Source: Carpediemonas membranifera
Lineage: Eukaryota; Fornicata
DNA: 64,000 nucleotides
Direction: 5' to 3'
NCBI GenBank assembly: GCA_019828565.1
Contig: JAHDYR010000011.1
Location: 124,001-188,000, forward strand
Under the pieces are notes generated by a model, which saw nothing but the letters and a program-made list of their open reading frames with translations, did not search any database and was not told where the DNA came from. This document shows, piece after piece, positions 10,621 to 20,989 of the stretch. Made by a program: the position numbers and the translations under genes. The number at the start of each line of letters is the position of its first letter. Position 1 is the first letter of the stretch.

Positions 10621-10862
10621 ACACCCAGGGTTGAATGGGGGGTTGAGACCATGTTGCTGCTGTTCCTTGCGGTATCTGCCTACCACTCGGGTTGCTGGGC
10701 CCCGGCATTCTCCCCCTTCTCCCAGCGGGGAGCGCGGCCACAGGGCGCCATTTGGGTTTCCCTCCAGTTGCGCGTCATTCCTACTAAATTCATGAGTTCA
10801 TACCTTGGTTTCGGCTTGGTTGCAGTGGTGAGGGCCCTTGGCATGTTGCTGGGGGCTCCTCT

Positions 10863-10896
10863 GGACGTTCTTTGCCCTGTGGGTTGAGGAACGTCC
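10863..10896. other. Stem-loop carrying the GCCCTGTGGGTT loop motif
   Basis: A perfect 8-bp stem, GGACGTTC (10863-10870) and GAACGTCC (10889-10896), encloses the motif at 10874-10885. It is the strongest of the four copies. Confidence 0.55.
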
Positions 10897-11358
10897 GGGC
10901 GGTAAGCTTCCCTTGGTCTTTTGGATGGTAATATCCCATCAGACCGCTCACCGGGGGCTCCATGCCCATACGGGTTTCGTTGCCCCAGAGGGTGCACTTT
11001 AGGGAGCACAGAGAACCAACCCAAGCACAGCGCCCGTCCGCTAGCGGGTTATACAAGGCAGGCAGGGTGGTTTCAGGGGCGACGGCTCGTGCCTCCGGCG
11101 CTCGCATCTTCCAGTTTTCTGCCACCGGCCCGTTTCGCTTCCGTTTGACTTGGTCTCAGGCGATCTCATCGAGGAGGCTAGAGAGAGGCCTCGTGCGCCC
11201 TATGGGTAGAAGTGGTAAAGAGTTATGCTGTTCCTGCTGGTATTCCCCGAGCAGGAGAACTCCCGATGCTGAATTGACCAAAATGTGGCATTCCGCGCTA
11301 TAGGTCACCGCCGCTCTGTTTTGAGCTCTATAAACCTCGAAAGAATCGCCAATGGCTA

Positions 11359-12393
11359 TCATTCCTCGGCGCTTGGCTTTGTTCCGGTTGGTGATTCCAA
11401 CTTTCCATACCGGACATTTTTTGACACGTACTCTTGGCCATTTATATGGCCCGTAGTCTTGAGCACGTCGTCCTCGGTGTCGATCTCGGCATCGTCAAGG
11501 ATCATGGCCTCGAACGGGGTCTTGGCCTTGAGCTCAGATTTGGCTCTGAGGCCGCCGCCCGACTCCCTGGAGCGTGTCTTCTCTGAACGGGGACACTCGT
11601 TCCGCCAGTGATTGCCCTGGCAGATGGGGCAAGGGGTCTTCGGGGGCCTGTTGGTCGGATGGATGTCGTTCGGACGCGGCTTGGAGGTGGGAGCCGCTTC
11701 CTTGGCCTTGATGGGGAGGGCCTGCTTGGTGCTGGAGGATTCGTCAGTGTCGGGGTCGCTGTTAGCCTTGGTTCTGGCCTTCTTGGTGCGCACTAGATCG
11801 TAGCCGTAGCGCGTCATGTCCAAGCGAAGCTGGTCTTCAACCCGGGCGGCCTCGGTGAGTTTGTACACGTCCTCGAGCTTGGTTGGCTTTCGGAGGTCAT
11901 ACTCCGTGCGGACGACACGTTGGAAAGCGTCAGGTGCCAGATGGGAGAGGCACAGCTTGGTGGCTTTTTCGATGACGGTATCGTCGTCGCGGGAGAGGTT
12001 CTCCTCTTCGGAGAATGTGCCCTTTGTGTAGAGCTGGAAGATGTCCTGGAATGCGTTGATGTACTTGCGCACAAGGACGGTGCGGGTGTTGAGGTCGGTG
12101 ATAGTGGATTCACAGCGGACCTTGCTCAGCTCGGCGAGCCATTGGCGGGATGTCTGAGGGCCGACGAGCTTGTCGAGGTGCTTGAAGAGCTCCTCTTCGG
12201 TGATGGTTTCAGCGTTGAGGTCGAACTGTCGCTGAATGAGATCCGACAAGGCGTCGGTGAGGAAAAGGGAGGCTTTCGCGTCAGGTGCGAACACCTTGAG
12301 GCGTTGGACTTGCCTCTTGAAGGAGCGGACGCTCTCTCGGTCGAGGTTAATAGCGTCGAGCTCTGGAATTGTCATTTGGGTTTTGGCAAACAT
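11359..12393 (-). pseudogene. Ty3-like gag with CCHC-type knuckle, interrupted by the LINE
   Basis: ATG at 12393 (MFAKTQMTIPELD). Residues 1-200 are a helical retrotransposon-gag capsid region (ESVRSFKRQVQRLKVF, FQRVVRTEYD). A basic stretch follows, then the zinc knuckle CPICQGNHWRNEC, spaced C-x2-C-x3-H-x4-C, one residue shorter than the usual knuckle. The genuine frame reaches GHINGQEYV at 11424-11438. The last 21 codons to the stop at 11359 are LINE sequence, and the true continuation is the protease fragment at 1-187. Only about 80 bp separate its start from the next element, so a 5' LTR is missing or not recognised. Confidence 0.75.
11424..11438. repeat. 15-bp target-site duplication, right copy
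   Basis: Exact copy of 173-187, marking the 5' end of the LINE at 11423. Confidence 0.8.
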
Positions 12394-12472
12394 GAGTCTG
12401 TACTAGAATCGATTCTGTGGCGACAACAGTATTTACACATAACCTGCGAAGCAGGGGTGAGTGTGCCCGTAG

Positions 12473-13868
12473 TTATAAATAGCAATAATAATAACTGAGG
12501 CACTGACACCGGAGAATTCCAGCCGCCGGGGCAGCGCGCTGGGAGGAGTCGTTCAGGGCCTGAGTGGCCGCATTGCGGTCCAAGTTGAAGTCAGACGGCG
12601 TTGATGGGCGGTGCTGGACTGTCCAGGCGTCTCTATGGTACTTTGTGAGTTGTTTCTGAGGCTTTTTGGCCTCCATCTCATAGAGTTCGTCCTTGGTCCT
12701 AGGCCACTCTTCGGCGCCTTCAACGGTAAACAGGGCCTCGTCTAGGTGCACAGACCGGTCCGGAAGCAGCTGGTGCAGCTGGTGTTCCGTGCCCAAAAAT
12801 GCGCATTTCCAGACGAGTGATGGGATTGGCATGCGGAGCCCGTAATCTCCATAATCGAGAGCCATTCTACGAGTTTTGTCTTCCAGACCATCTCTTAGTT
12901 GCAGAATGTGCTCTACGCTGCGGCTAAGCATCTGCTCGAAGCGGGATGTCCTGCTTTCGTGCCTAATCGGCGACACAGCTCTGTAGATTGCGGATGGCAT
13001 CGCAAGAATGCATGAACGAATCATATTCAGCGCAACGCTGGCCGCAGAAGGCCCTACAGTCTCCACCATTTCCACGACGCGAGCAGTCGCCATCTCCATC
13101 TCCGAGAAGACATCATCGACAGCTCTTGCCTCACCATGAGCGTCACCAACAGGGATTCCAACGGCTCTACCGTTGACTACCCGCTGAATGGCACCCGGGG
13201 AGCCAGCAGCGCTGATCACCATACACTTAGCCGTGTTCACGCGCATGCCGATGCGGCCACAAACCTCAGCCATCCGGTCGTAGAACCGATCAACTCGTGA
13301 GGCCGGCATGGACGCTGGCGCGATCAAGTAAGCATCGTCCTGATAGGGAGACCATCCTGCACTCCTGGAACTCACCTCTGATCTGGTCCAGGACCGGCTT
13401 CATCGCCAGGGTGAACAGCAGCGGAGATATGGGGTCCCCTTGCTGGATGCCCTCCCGGGACGGGATGACAAGGCCTGTTGGTGTGATCATCTTGCCCCCG
13501 GCATACATCGTGTGCAGGTACGGTAGCAAGACCGGGGCCCACGCCTGTGCGACCTCAGACAGATGCTGCCGACTGACGGTTCCGTACGCATTGGACATGT
13601 CAACGGCGCACAGCTGCGCACCGCCGGCGTACGCTGTCTTCAGAATGTCACCCATGCAGTCCAGGCCGCAGCTCTCGCCCAGTCCGAACTGCCCCTCGCA
13701 CACACCATCGCCAATAATCCTCAGCCCGACATCGTGGGCTAGGACCTTGCCTGCGAGGCGTCTCAGGCTCTCGCCCATTGCAATGGGCCGGACCTTGGAG
13801 TCTCCCTTAGGCAGGGCAACGAGCCTCGAAAGGCGGATGTCAAAAGTCAGCACCGCATCAACCGACAA
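12473..13868 (-). pseudogene. Truncated reverse transcriptase of a different retroelement
   Basis: The first frame (13868-13290) has RT motifs LSRLVALPKG, KVRPIAMGESLRRLAG, CAVDMSNAYGTVSRQ and GIQQGDPISPLLF. The second (13375-12473) starts with the catalytic SPYQDDAYLIAP (YxDD box, about 13345) and runs through a thumb-like region to a stop in a (TTA)n-like stretch. One indel near 13370 joins them. The VRPIA..E..RRL type of RT occurs in non-LTR-like elements of many protists; I cannot assign a clade. The 5' part is lost at the junction with the plus-strand LINE (a TAG lies just upstream), so it is a dead fragment. Confidence 0.7.
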
Positions 13869-16800
13869 CTAGGCATAGCAGGCAATGACGAACCTGCGCC
13901 AAGATGGAAGGGAACAAGGGAAGGCATCGGCACGATAGTGAGCCCACACGCAACTGCAAAGTGGGACATCGGCATATCGGACAGCCTATCGGGAAGAGTG
14001 CAAGCCAGCATAATGAGAACCGGCAGGGACATACTAGTCATCAACGTGTATGGCCCCCCATCCGGCCACAGCAAGCAGGAGAAGGATGGATTCAGGGACA
14101 CTATACAGAAGATCATGGACATGAAAGGGAGCATGGAGGCCATAATTATGGGAGACTGGAACATCGACCCAGGCCAGATGGAAAGATCCACCCGGTGGAA
14201 GGATATGATGGAGAAGCACAGGCTCAAAGCCATCATACCCAAGTCTGGGACGCTCACATCAGGAACATCAACCCCGGACTTTGCAGTGACAACACCAGGA
14301 ATCCAGGGGGCGGAGATTGAGGTGGTAGAGTCTCAGAAGGTCGGGGTATGGGGCTCAGCACACAATGGAATCACACTAGCATGGAAGGAACAACGGTACT
14401 ATGGCAGAAGTGAGCGAGACGTGGCTCTGGCCATACCCGAGGTGCACACCTGGCCCATGAAAAAGAAGGAGGGGCCAGTCACAGTCTCAAAGCTGAACAG
14501 GATCAAGAGCTCGGACCAATGGGAAGAGACTATAAGAGCATGCATGGGCGACCCAGTGAACAACAGGGGAGCAAAGGCAAGGGACAAAGTGTTCGGGAAC
14601 GGAGTGTGGAGCGAACTCCAGCGAACCCCATGGACCGAAATAGGCAACAGGACCAGGAAGGAAAGGATGAAAGAGGAGCTGGAGAAATACTGGGGAGAGC
14701 GCAGGGCCAAATGGGTGGCCGACCTCAGCAGAAGTGCAAAGGGGGGTATAGGGCCTCAAGGGCCTCAGTGGAAGCTGCCATCAGAAGGTGGTGGTGTGAT
14801 AACCAATACAAGGGAATGCCGGAGAGCCTCCTCAAGGACGGAGTGATAACCACGGACAAGGCGGCCATCAGCGAGATCCTCTTGCAACAGTATGCTAGAG
14901 TCAGCAGAGGCAGGGAACCCACCTGGAAGACATGGAGGGGCAGGGACGGAAATGAGTTCAAGGAAAGCGAGGTCAAAGCCGCAATCAAAAAGGATCAGGA
15001 GGGACACCGCACCAGGGCCTGACCTCACATCTGGAGACATGCTGAGAGAGCTGGATGAGAAAGGCCTTAGGGAAGTGACGAGGCTCATCAACAGGGTCTA
15101 CAGGGAGGGCGACGTACCCAAAGCATGGAAGTATGCCACAGTGTCGGCCATACACAAGACAGGGAAGCCAAGGGTCAAGCCGGAATCATATAGACCAATA
15201 TCCTTGACACCACTGCTGTACAGGGTCTATGGTAGATTGCTCAAGATACGTCTGGAAGCAGCAACGAAAAGGTTCATACCAAGAGAACAGGCTGGTTTCC
15301 AGTCAGACAGGGACGTCATCCAGCAGATACAGTACATTGTGCAGCGGCACCAGGAGGGGGTGAGACCACGTCAATCTTTCTGGACATCGAGAAGGCATAT
15401 GACACGGTACCAAGGGACATTCTCATGGATAAGCTACAGGGTATGGGGGTGGAGGAGCACTTGATCAGGGCAATTCAAGGCACAATAAAGGAAACCTGGA
15501 TATCAGTCAAGGGGGCAAAGGCATGGGAAAGAACCAACAGGGGAGTTAAGCAGGGGTGCGTCCTGGCACCGACACTGTTTGTGCTGTTCATGGCTAACTG
15601 GCCCCACCTGGCCAGAAAGAAAATCAAGGGAGAACGGTACGACATCAGAGAACCGCCAAGGACCACGAGCCACCTCAGCGACCGACTACCGGCAGCACTT
15701 ACCATGTTTGTGGATGACACTGCGGTCACAGGGAGCAAACCGGAGCATAGCCAGATGGTCGCCAACATAATGGTGGACATAATCAGAGAGCATGAAATGA
15801 GGGTGAACGCCCAGAAGAATGTAATGATTAGCGTGGACAGAACAGCCCTAGTCAGGATCGAGGGGGTAACACTACTGCCAGAGAAGGAGGCGAGATACCT
15901 GGGATTATGGATCGCAAGTGGGAAGGACCCTATGTCGGCCTGCATAAGGCGGAAACAGGAGCAGAGCGAAAGGTACAAGAGACTGGTGAGATGGGCAGGG
16001 TGGACCAGGGCAAACATGCCAGCACTAGCAAGCAGGCTACTACTGGAAATATATATATGGCCCAGGATCCTCTTCGGAGTCGAGGTGTGGGGGAACGCAC
16101 CGGGAGGTAGAAGGATCTGGAATGACTGGCAGGGAATCATGGCAGGAACAGGACCGGGAGGGGGCGCAGCCATGAGGCTGATGAATGGATGGGTGGACCT
16201 CCAGGCACACATGGAATGGCTGGCAGTCAAAAGGATAGTCAACTACAGGGACCAGGATATACCAGTCAGAAACAGAGAATGGGGGCGGGGCACGGTTATG
16301 TGGGAAGCTAGGGAGAGAGTGCAGCATCTACTGGAGGGCACCAGAGAGGGAGCCCCTAAACCAGCGCTACTGGATTATGGCATGGAAACGATCAGGAGGG
16401 GGTGGATGAAGCGGTGCAAAAGCCGTACGGCACTAGGACTAATGGAAATCATGGGGACAAGGAAATTATGCAAGTGTCTGCAAGGTAAGCCTACGGTAGA
16501 CCGAAAGGCTGGGAAGGGGCAAAGCAGGGCGGAATGGAAGAGAATTGTATCCATTGCAGCCAATGTCAGCCCATCCCCATCGTCGGCAGAGAGAGGGGAG
16601 GGCCCTATGAGAGCCATCACAGAGCTGGCCCAAGGCGCTGACCTGAAGAGAGAAATTAGCAGACTATGCCCCCTATGCTCGGAGGAGTCGGAGGTGAGCC
16701 TGTTCTACAGGATCATTAGGGAAAAGCCAGGACCAGCAAGGAAGCAGGAAATGATCAGGGGAGTGGGCAGAGGGCCAGAGGCTAGGATCGGCAGCGCACA

Positions 16801-17039
16801 TAATCTGTGAATGCCCGGCAGTAGACAGGGGAGAAGCTTGGACAAAGCTGTGGACAGCAGCAAAGCACAAAACTAAGGACTTGGAAGTAAGGCAGGGCCC
16901 CCAGGGCGAATGGTACCAGGAAAGACCCATCCTAGAATTACAGCAACTAATAATATGGGGCTCGGAGGACATTTGGGAAGGCCTCACGGCAGGACTACGG
17001 GAACTGGCAAAGGTTTACAACAGCTTCAAGGTGGAATAG
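13869..17039 (+). pseudogene. LINE ORF2 remnant: endonuclease, RT, zinc knuckle
   Basis: Endonuclease part: IVSPHATAKWDIGIS, VINVYGPPSG, IIMGDWNIDPG, GVWGSAHNGITLAW. RT part: SYRPISLTPLLYR, FLDIEKAYDTVPRDIL, GVKQGCVLAPTLF and FVDDT at 15707-15718. C-terminus: CPLC then HIICECP, and a last block (GPQGEWYQERPILELQQL) matching GPDGEWYNSRAILELHWL of the other LINE. Frame switches lie near 14740 (GGGGGG), 14990 (AAAAA), 15355 (GGGGG) and 16790. Together with the missing 5' end the copy is dead. Confidence 0.85.
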
Positions 17040-18113
17040 AAGCATGTCATGAACCCCTGACTCCAGGACCGGGAAGGGATGGACAAGGAATCAGCCATGG
17101 ACCACCCTCGCTGGTGCTAAGCTCCTGGGATCAGTGAGGAAAGGCCCCACGTATCCCGGTAGCCAGGAACCAAAGCAAGGGAAGGAACGACTGCAAGGAA
17201 AGAACAGGAAGGACAGACCAGAAATAAGAAAGAAAGGACATGCGACAAGGACAGAGCAAGGATAAGGTCAAGGAAATCCATATTCATATGGTTGCACCAC
17301 TCGTTGGGACCCCAAGGAAACTGCAGGGACTGGCCACGGGGGTCGGAGGGGCACAGGTGCCCCTGCCGCCCTTGTTAACGACATGGGAAACCAAGGACAT
17401 GTAGTGCAAGCGAAATGTTGTAAGGGGAAACAGGACAACCAGGCCTAGTGCCTGGGGGTACACCACCATGCCCTGACCCACGCCACCTAACCGGGGTAGA
17501 CAGCATGGACTTAGTCACTTTCCCCGCCTTCGGGTAGGCTTCCTAACAGAGTCGAGGGGGCATGGAATTGGGGAACCGGACAGACGAGAGGGTGCCGTGG
17601 CTGAACGGCTCTACAAGGACTGCAGGGAAGCAAGGAGTGTCATAGTCAAGGTTCTGCAGGACGATCCTGCCTGTCAATGCCCCGAGGACAGACCCCCAGG
17701 CTCCCCGGATAGTTGCCGGACTTTCAGGGAGACAGGAAAGCATATTTGCACGGAGATGGCCGCAGGGCCTCTGGGGCGATTGGAATCGGCTTTCCGCGGA
17801 GACAGTAGCACCGAAAGCCCAAGGCAAACGCTGCTGACCAGTTTGCCACGGGAAATAGGCAGTACCCCGGGGCACTCAGTTCCAAGACAACGGGAAACAA
17901 GCTCAGTCCGGGGTCAGAATCCAAGCACCATAAATTTCTTTCTTTCGTACCAGTCGGGCCTTGACGACTCTGGTTAACGCCCTCTTAGGAAGTTTCAGGT
18001 GAGCTCAATGGGGGAGCCAACATGCTGAGGCATTCTCCTGTGGGGTGGCACAAACTGTGAGGTTCAGTTTACACAGGAAGTTCTGGGTCCGCTGGATACT
18101 GAATGGTCACGGT
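17040..18113 (+). other. 3' UTR of the plus-strand LINE
   Basis: 1.07 kb without a supported gene. The last about 170 nt are homologous to the 3' end of the minus-strand LINE. An internal aaatttctttctttc (about 17932-17946) resembles the terminal tail and may mark an older 3' end. Confidence 0.6.
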
Positions 18114-18136
18114 AAATTTCTTTCTTTCTTTCTTTT
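18114..18136 (+). repeat. (TTTC)n tail of the plus-strand LINE
   Basis: aaat followed by four TTTC-type units and TTTT. Same position and type as the tail of the minus-strand LINE at 188-204. Confidence 0.7.
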
Positions 18137-18185
18137 ACAGGCATCGTGCCCGGTCTCTGACTCTTCTCTGTCCCAAGATAACCAA

Positions 18186-18207
18186 GGTAGCATCTCAGAC
18201 GGGTGAG
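18186..18207. repeat. 22-bp direct repeat, copy 1
   Basis: ggtagcatctcagacgggtg plus ag, identical to 18468-18489. The second copy lies in the coding end of the neighbouring gene. The pair brackets a 260-bp segment and looks like a target-site duplication. Confidence 0.75.
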
Positions 18208-18467
18208 TGGCTGGGCTCAAATCTGTCATTTTCATATCTCAATCATTTGATTCATTTAGGGGGATTCCGCGCCTGCGCATATACTCCACATAGAGCCCGA
18301 GCGATTCAGCGAGACCCTTGTCCAAGGCATGCCAACTCGTGTTTTGTATGCGCGACCAACTTCGAAAATGGTCGCGACCCAGCGCAACGAGTTGGAATGG
18401 GATCATCGGGAGATTGGCTTAATCGCGAGGGCTAGCTGAGTGCTGGTGATCAAGGGGGTGTGCCGCT
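18208..18467. mobile_element. 260-bp insertion-like segment with nested inverted repeats
   Basis: Bracketed by the 22-bp direct repeat. If it is removed, the minus-strand frame of the adjacent propeller gene stays open past the present stop for about 20 further codons (…EMLPWLSWDREE…), as expected for an insertion into its 3' coding end. There are no terminal inverted repeats and no obvious tail, so the class is unknown (small non-autonomous element or a duplication). Confidence 0.4.
18332..18395. repeat. Nested inverted repeat (double hairpin)
   Basis: Outer arms ccaactcgt (18332-18340) and acgagttgg (18387-18395), and inner arms cgcgacca (18351-18358) and tggtcgcg (18369-18376), are all perfect. 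RNA from either strand would fold into a long bulged hairpin. Confidence 0.6.
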
Positions 18468-20764
18468 GGTAGCATCTCAGACGGGTGAGAACCGATGCCT
18501 CCGGTGGCTACGACCTGTGTTTCCGTGATCTCCTCCTTTGCGATGTAGAAGTCGACAATCGCTGAGAACTTGTACCGATCTTGACGCCGGATGTCAAGCT
18601 TGGCGAGCTCGCTTTTGGCAAAGATCTTCTTACGACCGCGGATATCCCACGCCTGCAGCCGCTTGACGGACAACCCGCACCCAATGGTTGTGAGGGCAAA
18701 CAGCGCGAGTTGAATGCAGAAGATTCCGGTCAGGAACGAGACGACAACGGCCGTGGTGAAGATGACGAACAACACAAGAAGGACGACCGCCATGCCAGTG
18801 TGATCTGGGACGACTGGGAACAGGGCGAACAGCCCCGTGGGGTTGGCCGTGCTGTTGAGCAAGAGCTCATCAGAGACAGACATGTCGATGATGATCTGGC
18901 CGTACTCAAGTGATACGTCGATCACGGAGGGGGTGAACTGCGATGACCTGGGCTTTGGGTCGAAGCGTCGGATGCGCCCGGTCGAGCCGTTGTACCCGTC
19001 TGCGATGAGAACCGAGGACTCCTGGTACCGCGCATGCACAGCCGAGTTGGAGCAGAGCTCCTGTCGCCCAGTGCTCTTAGGTGCATGAAGCACGGCTGAG
19101 TAGACCCAGCCATTGTCTGTGCGCTCAAAGACGGAGCCAAAAGTGTACCCCGAGCCCGTGGAGCTGACGTCAGACGTGGCGATCTTCGTCCCGTCACCCC
19201 TGATGCTCACGTAGTAGCCGAACTGGATGTTGTCTGGCGATGGACTGGCGATGGTGACCATGTTGGTCATCTTCCACTTCTCGTCCATCGTGGCCACGTA
19301 GAACAGGGAGTTCCGGGATCCGATCACGAAGAGATGGTCGTGGATGGCGATGTCCGTCCCGAAGTAGAAGGCGTCGCTGGGTGCGGGTGCCGGCATGAGG
19401 CTGAAGGCATTGGTGTCGCCGTGCGGCAAATACCCGTTCTCGATGGGGTAGACGTACAGCACATTGTTCTCGGTCCCCGCAACGAGGAAGCCGCTCGCGG
19501 TGTCGTCAACGTAGAGCTCAAGGATGTTGCTGCCGAACCTGACGATGCTTTCGCCCGGCGGCCAAACCATGAGCTGACCGTTGTCTTTCCACGGGATCGG
19601 CTCGAAGTACGACGATTGGTTCTGGAAGAAGAAGACACCACCCATGCCTTCTGATGCTCCAGGGGCGCCGATGGCCATCGTATCGCGGCTGATGGTGACC
19701 CTGGACCCGAACTCCGAGGAGAACGTCTTCTGCATGGGATCGACCCTCTGGAGTGTGTCGATCGCGAGCTCTGCCGGGGCACTGCCCTTGAGCCGGTTGA
19801 ACGTGCGCCTGAAAAAGCTAGTCTCGACCTCCTGGACCTGCATGAGCTCGGTGACCCCGAACACCCTCGTCTGCGGGTTCCCAGGGAGCCCGACGGCGGC
19901 GTATGCCCCATCTGCCCTGATGAAGCCGTCAGAGATGCCGGCGATGGCCTCGCTTGTGATGAACACAACTGGCTGGAACTTGCCCGACCGCTCGATCTGC
20001 TGATAAACGACAATATTGCTCGTGTCGGCTTGAGTGGTCTCGAATGTCTGGACGAGCAAATCGTCGAACATGGCAGCATTCTGAGGCCTGTCGGGCATGA
20101 GAGTGTTGAGCGAGTTGAAGGCTAGATTCCATCCGGAGTCATCCTTGACGAGCTGGAGCACAGTTGGTGCCATTGGCAGTGAGCATACCGAAGAAGCGGC
20201 CGTCAGCGAAGACGGTGTCGAGCGCTGCGTCGGTCGAGACTGTCGTGTTGGTGTCAATGAGAAGTTGCGGGTGGTTCGCAGCGTCAATAGTGTATATATG
20301 AACAGGCTGCGGACTACTGTCGCACATAACGAGGACGCGTTCGCCGCTGTCAATGAAGGCCTTATGCCAGGTGCAATTGTCGAGGGCAATGGAGTTGATC
20401 CAAAAGCCAGTGGCATGGGTGTTGGAAGAGAAGCGGACCTTGTCAGTGGAGACAGAGACATAATCGCGACTCAGCGACAGATGCGGCGATTTGAGGTGAG
20501 ATTCTCTGATCCGGAAGGAATGGTGAAGTCTGAAAGAGGGAGATAGGTATTGCCGAACATCTCATACACAACGAGAAAGGCATCGCGGTAATCGTTGCCC
20601 TGCATGAATGGGAGCGAAGCAATGGCGAGATAGGCCTCGTTCATCACAAGACTGGTGCCGAAGGAAGAGAAGTCCACTTGAGAAGGAAGCACGGCGTGTG
20701 GAATGGGCAAAAACTGCGTTATACAGCAGCAAACTGCTATAACGGCGAAGATAACGAGTTTCAT
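18419..20764 (-). CDS. Secreted/membrane beta-propeller-like protein A (two frameshifts)
   Basis: ATG at 20764 opens a signal peptide (MKLVIFAVIAVCCCITQF). Then comes a large extracellular region with FG-GAP-like blades (FGSRVTISRDTMAIGAP, FGTDIAIHDHLFVIGS, FGYYVSIRGDGTKIATSD), a hydrophobic stretch with at least one membrane segment (MAVVLLVLFVIFTTAVVVSF, about 18790-18720) and a basic cytoplasmic tail. The middle (about 20500-20165) is in a third frame (VSVSTDKVRFSS, AALDTVFADGRFFGMLT), so two indels, near 20505 and 20165, break it. The C-terminus seems altered by an insertion. The gene lies beside a paralogue-like gene (20990-22384). Ligand unknown; surface recognition or adhesion is a guess. 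Confidence 0.65.
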
Positions 20765-20989
20765 GTCGCTGTTGGTGAGTAACGTCACATTGGAAACTGG
20801 ACACAAGAGTGTCGAATGTCACCATGGAAGTGCCCGTGAAGGCATGGAAGATGATGTGCATGGCCTCTAGATTGCCACTCGCACCTTCTACATGCCCAGA
20901 AAACGAGTATTCAGGATGGTCCATCGTGACCTTACCTTAAACTGCGCATCGACTCAGAGCGCTGGAGTCCAAGTCACCCGTTGTAGTAG

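Larger units (their letters stand above)
188..11423 (-). mobile_element. Full-length non-LTR retrotransposon (LINE), 11.2 kb, with Maelstrom-like domain
   Basis: Reading on the minus strand: 5' end at 11423, a 1.6 kb leader, ORF1a (9793-8118), ORF1b with a MAEL/DnaQ-H-like domain (8099-5447), a spacer, ORF2 (4719-1345; APE endonuclease, RT, zinc knuckle), a 3' UTR and a short (CTTT)n tail ending at 188. It is flanked by a 15-bp target-site duplication and inserted in a Ty3-like gag-protease gene. ORF2 and the 3' UTR are homologous to the plus-strand element at about 13863-18136. Several 1-nt frameshifts interrupt all ORFs, either decay or sequencing errors. The exact 5' end is deduced from the duplication. 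Confidence 0.85.
9794..11423 (-). other. LINE 5' leader region
   Basis: 1.63 kb upstream of ORF1a. On the element strand it holds only short frames; the first, 11362-11156 (68 residues), overlaps the gag stop by chance of insertion. It carries the third stem-loop with the GCCCTGTGGGTT motif and, on the opposite strand, a 232-codon ORF. An internal promoter is expected here for a LINE, but no known element is recognised. Confidence 0.5.
13863..18136 (+). mobile_element. 5'-truncated LINE related to the minus-strand element
   Basis: It begins inside the endonuclease domain. About 75 residues and everything upstream are missing, as expected from incomplete reverse transcription. ORF2, the 3' UTR and the (TTTC)n tail are homologous to the minus-strand LINE, so both belong to one family but differ clearly in sequence. 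No clean target-site duplication was found. The left boundary is approximate (13860-13885), because homology fades at RQLGIAGNDEP. Confidence 0.8.

Noticed and set aside
13868-18185. Target-site duplication of the plus-strand LINE (aggcat near 13872 and 18139)
   Set aside because: Only six bases match, and the left flank is another retroelement rather than the gene seen on the right, so it is not supported.
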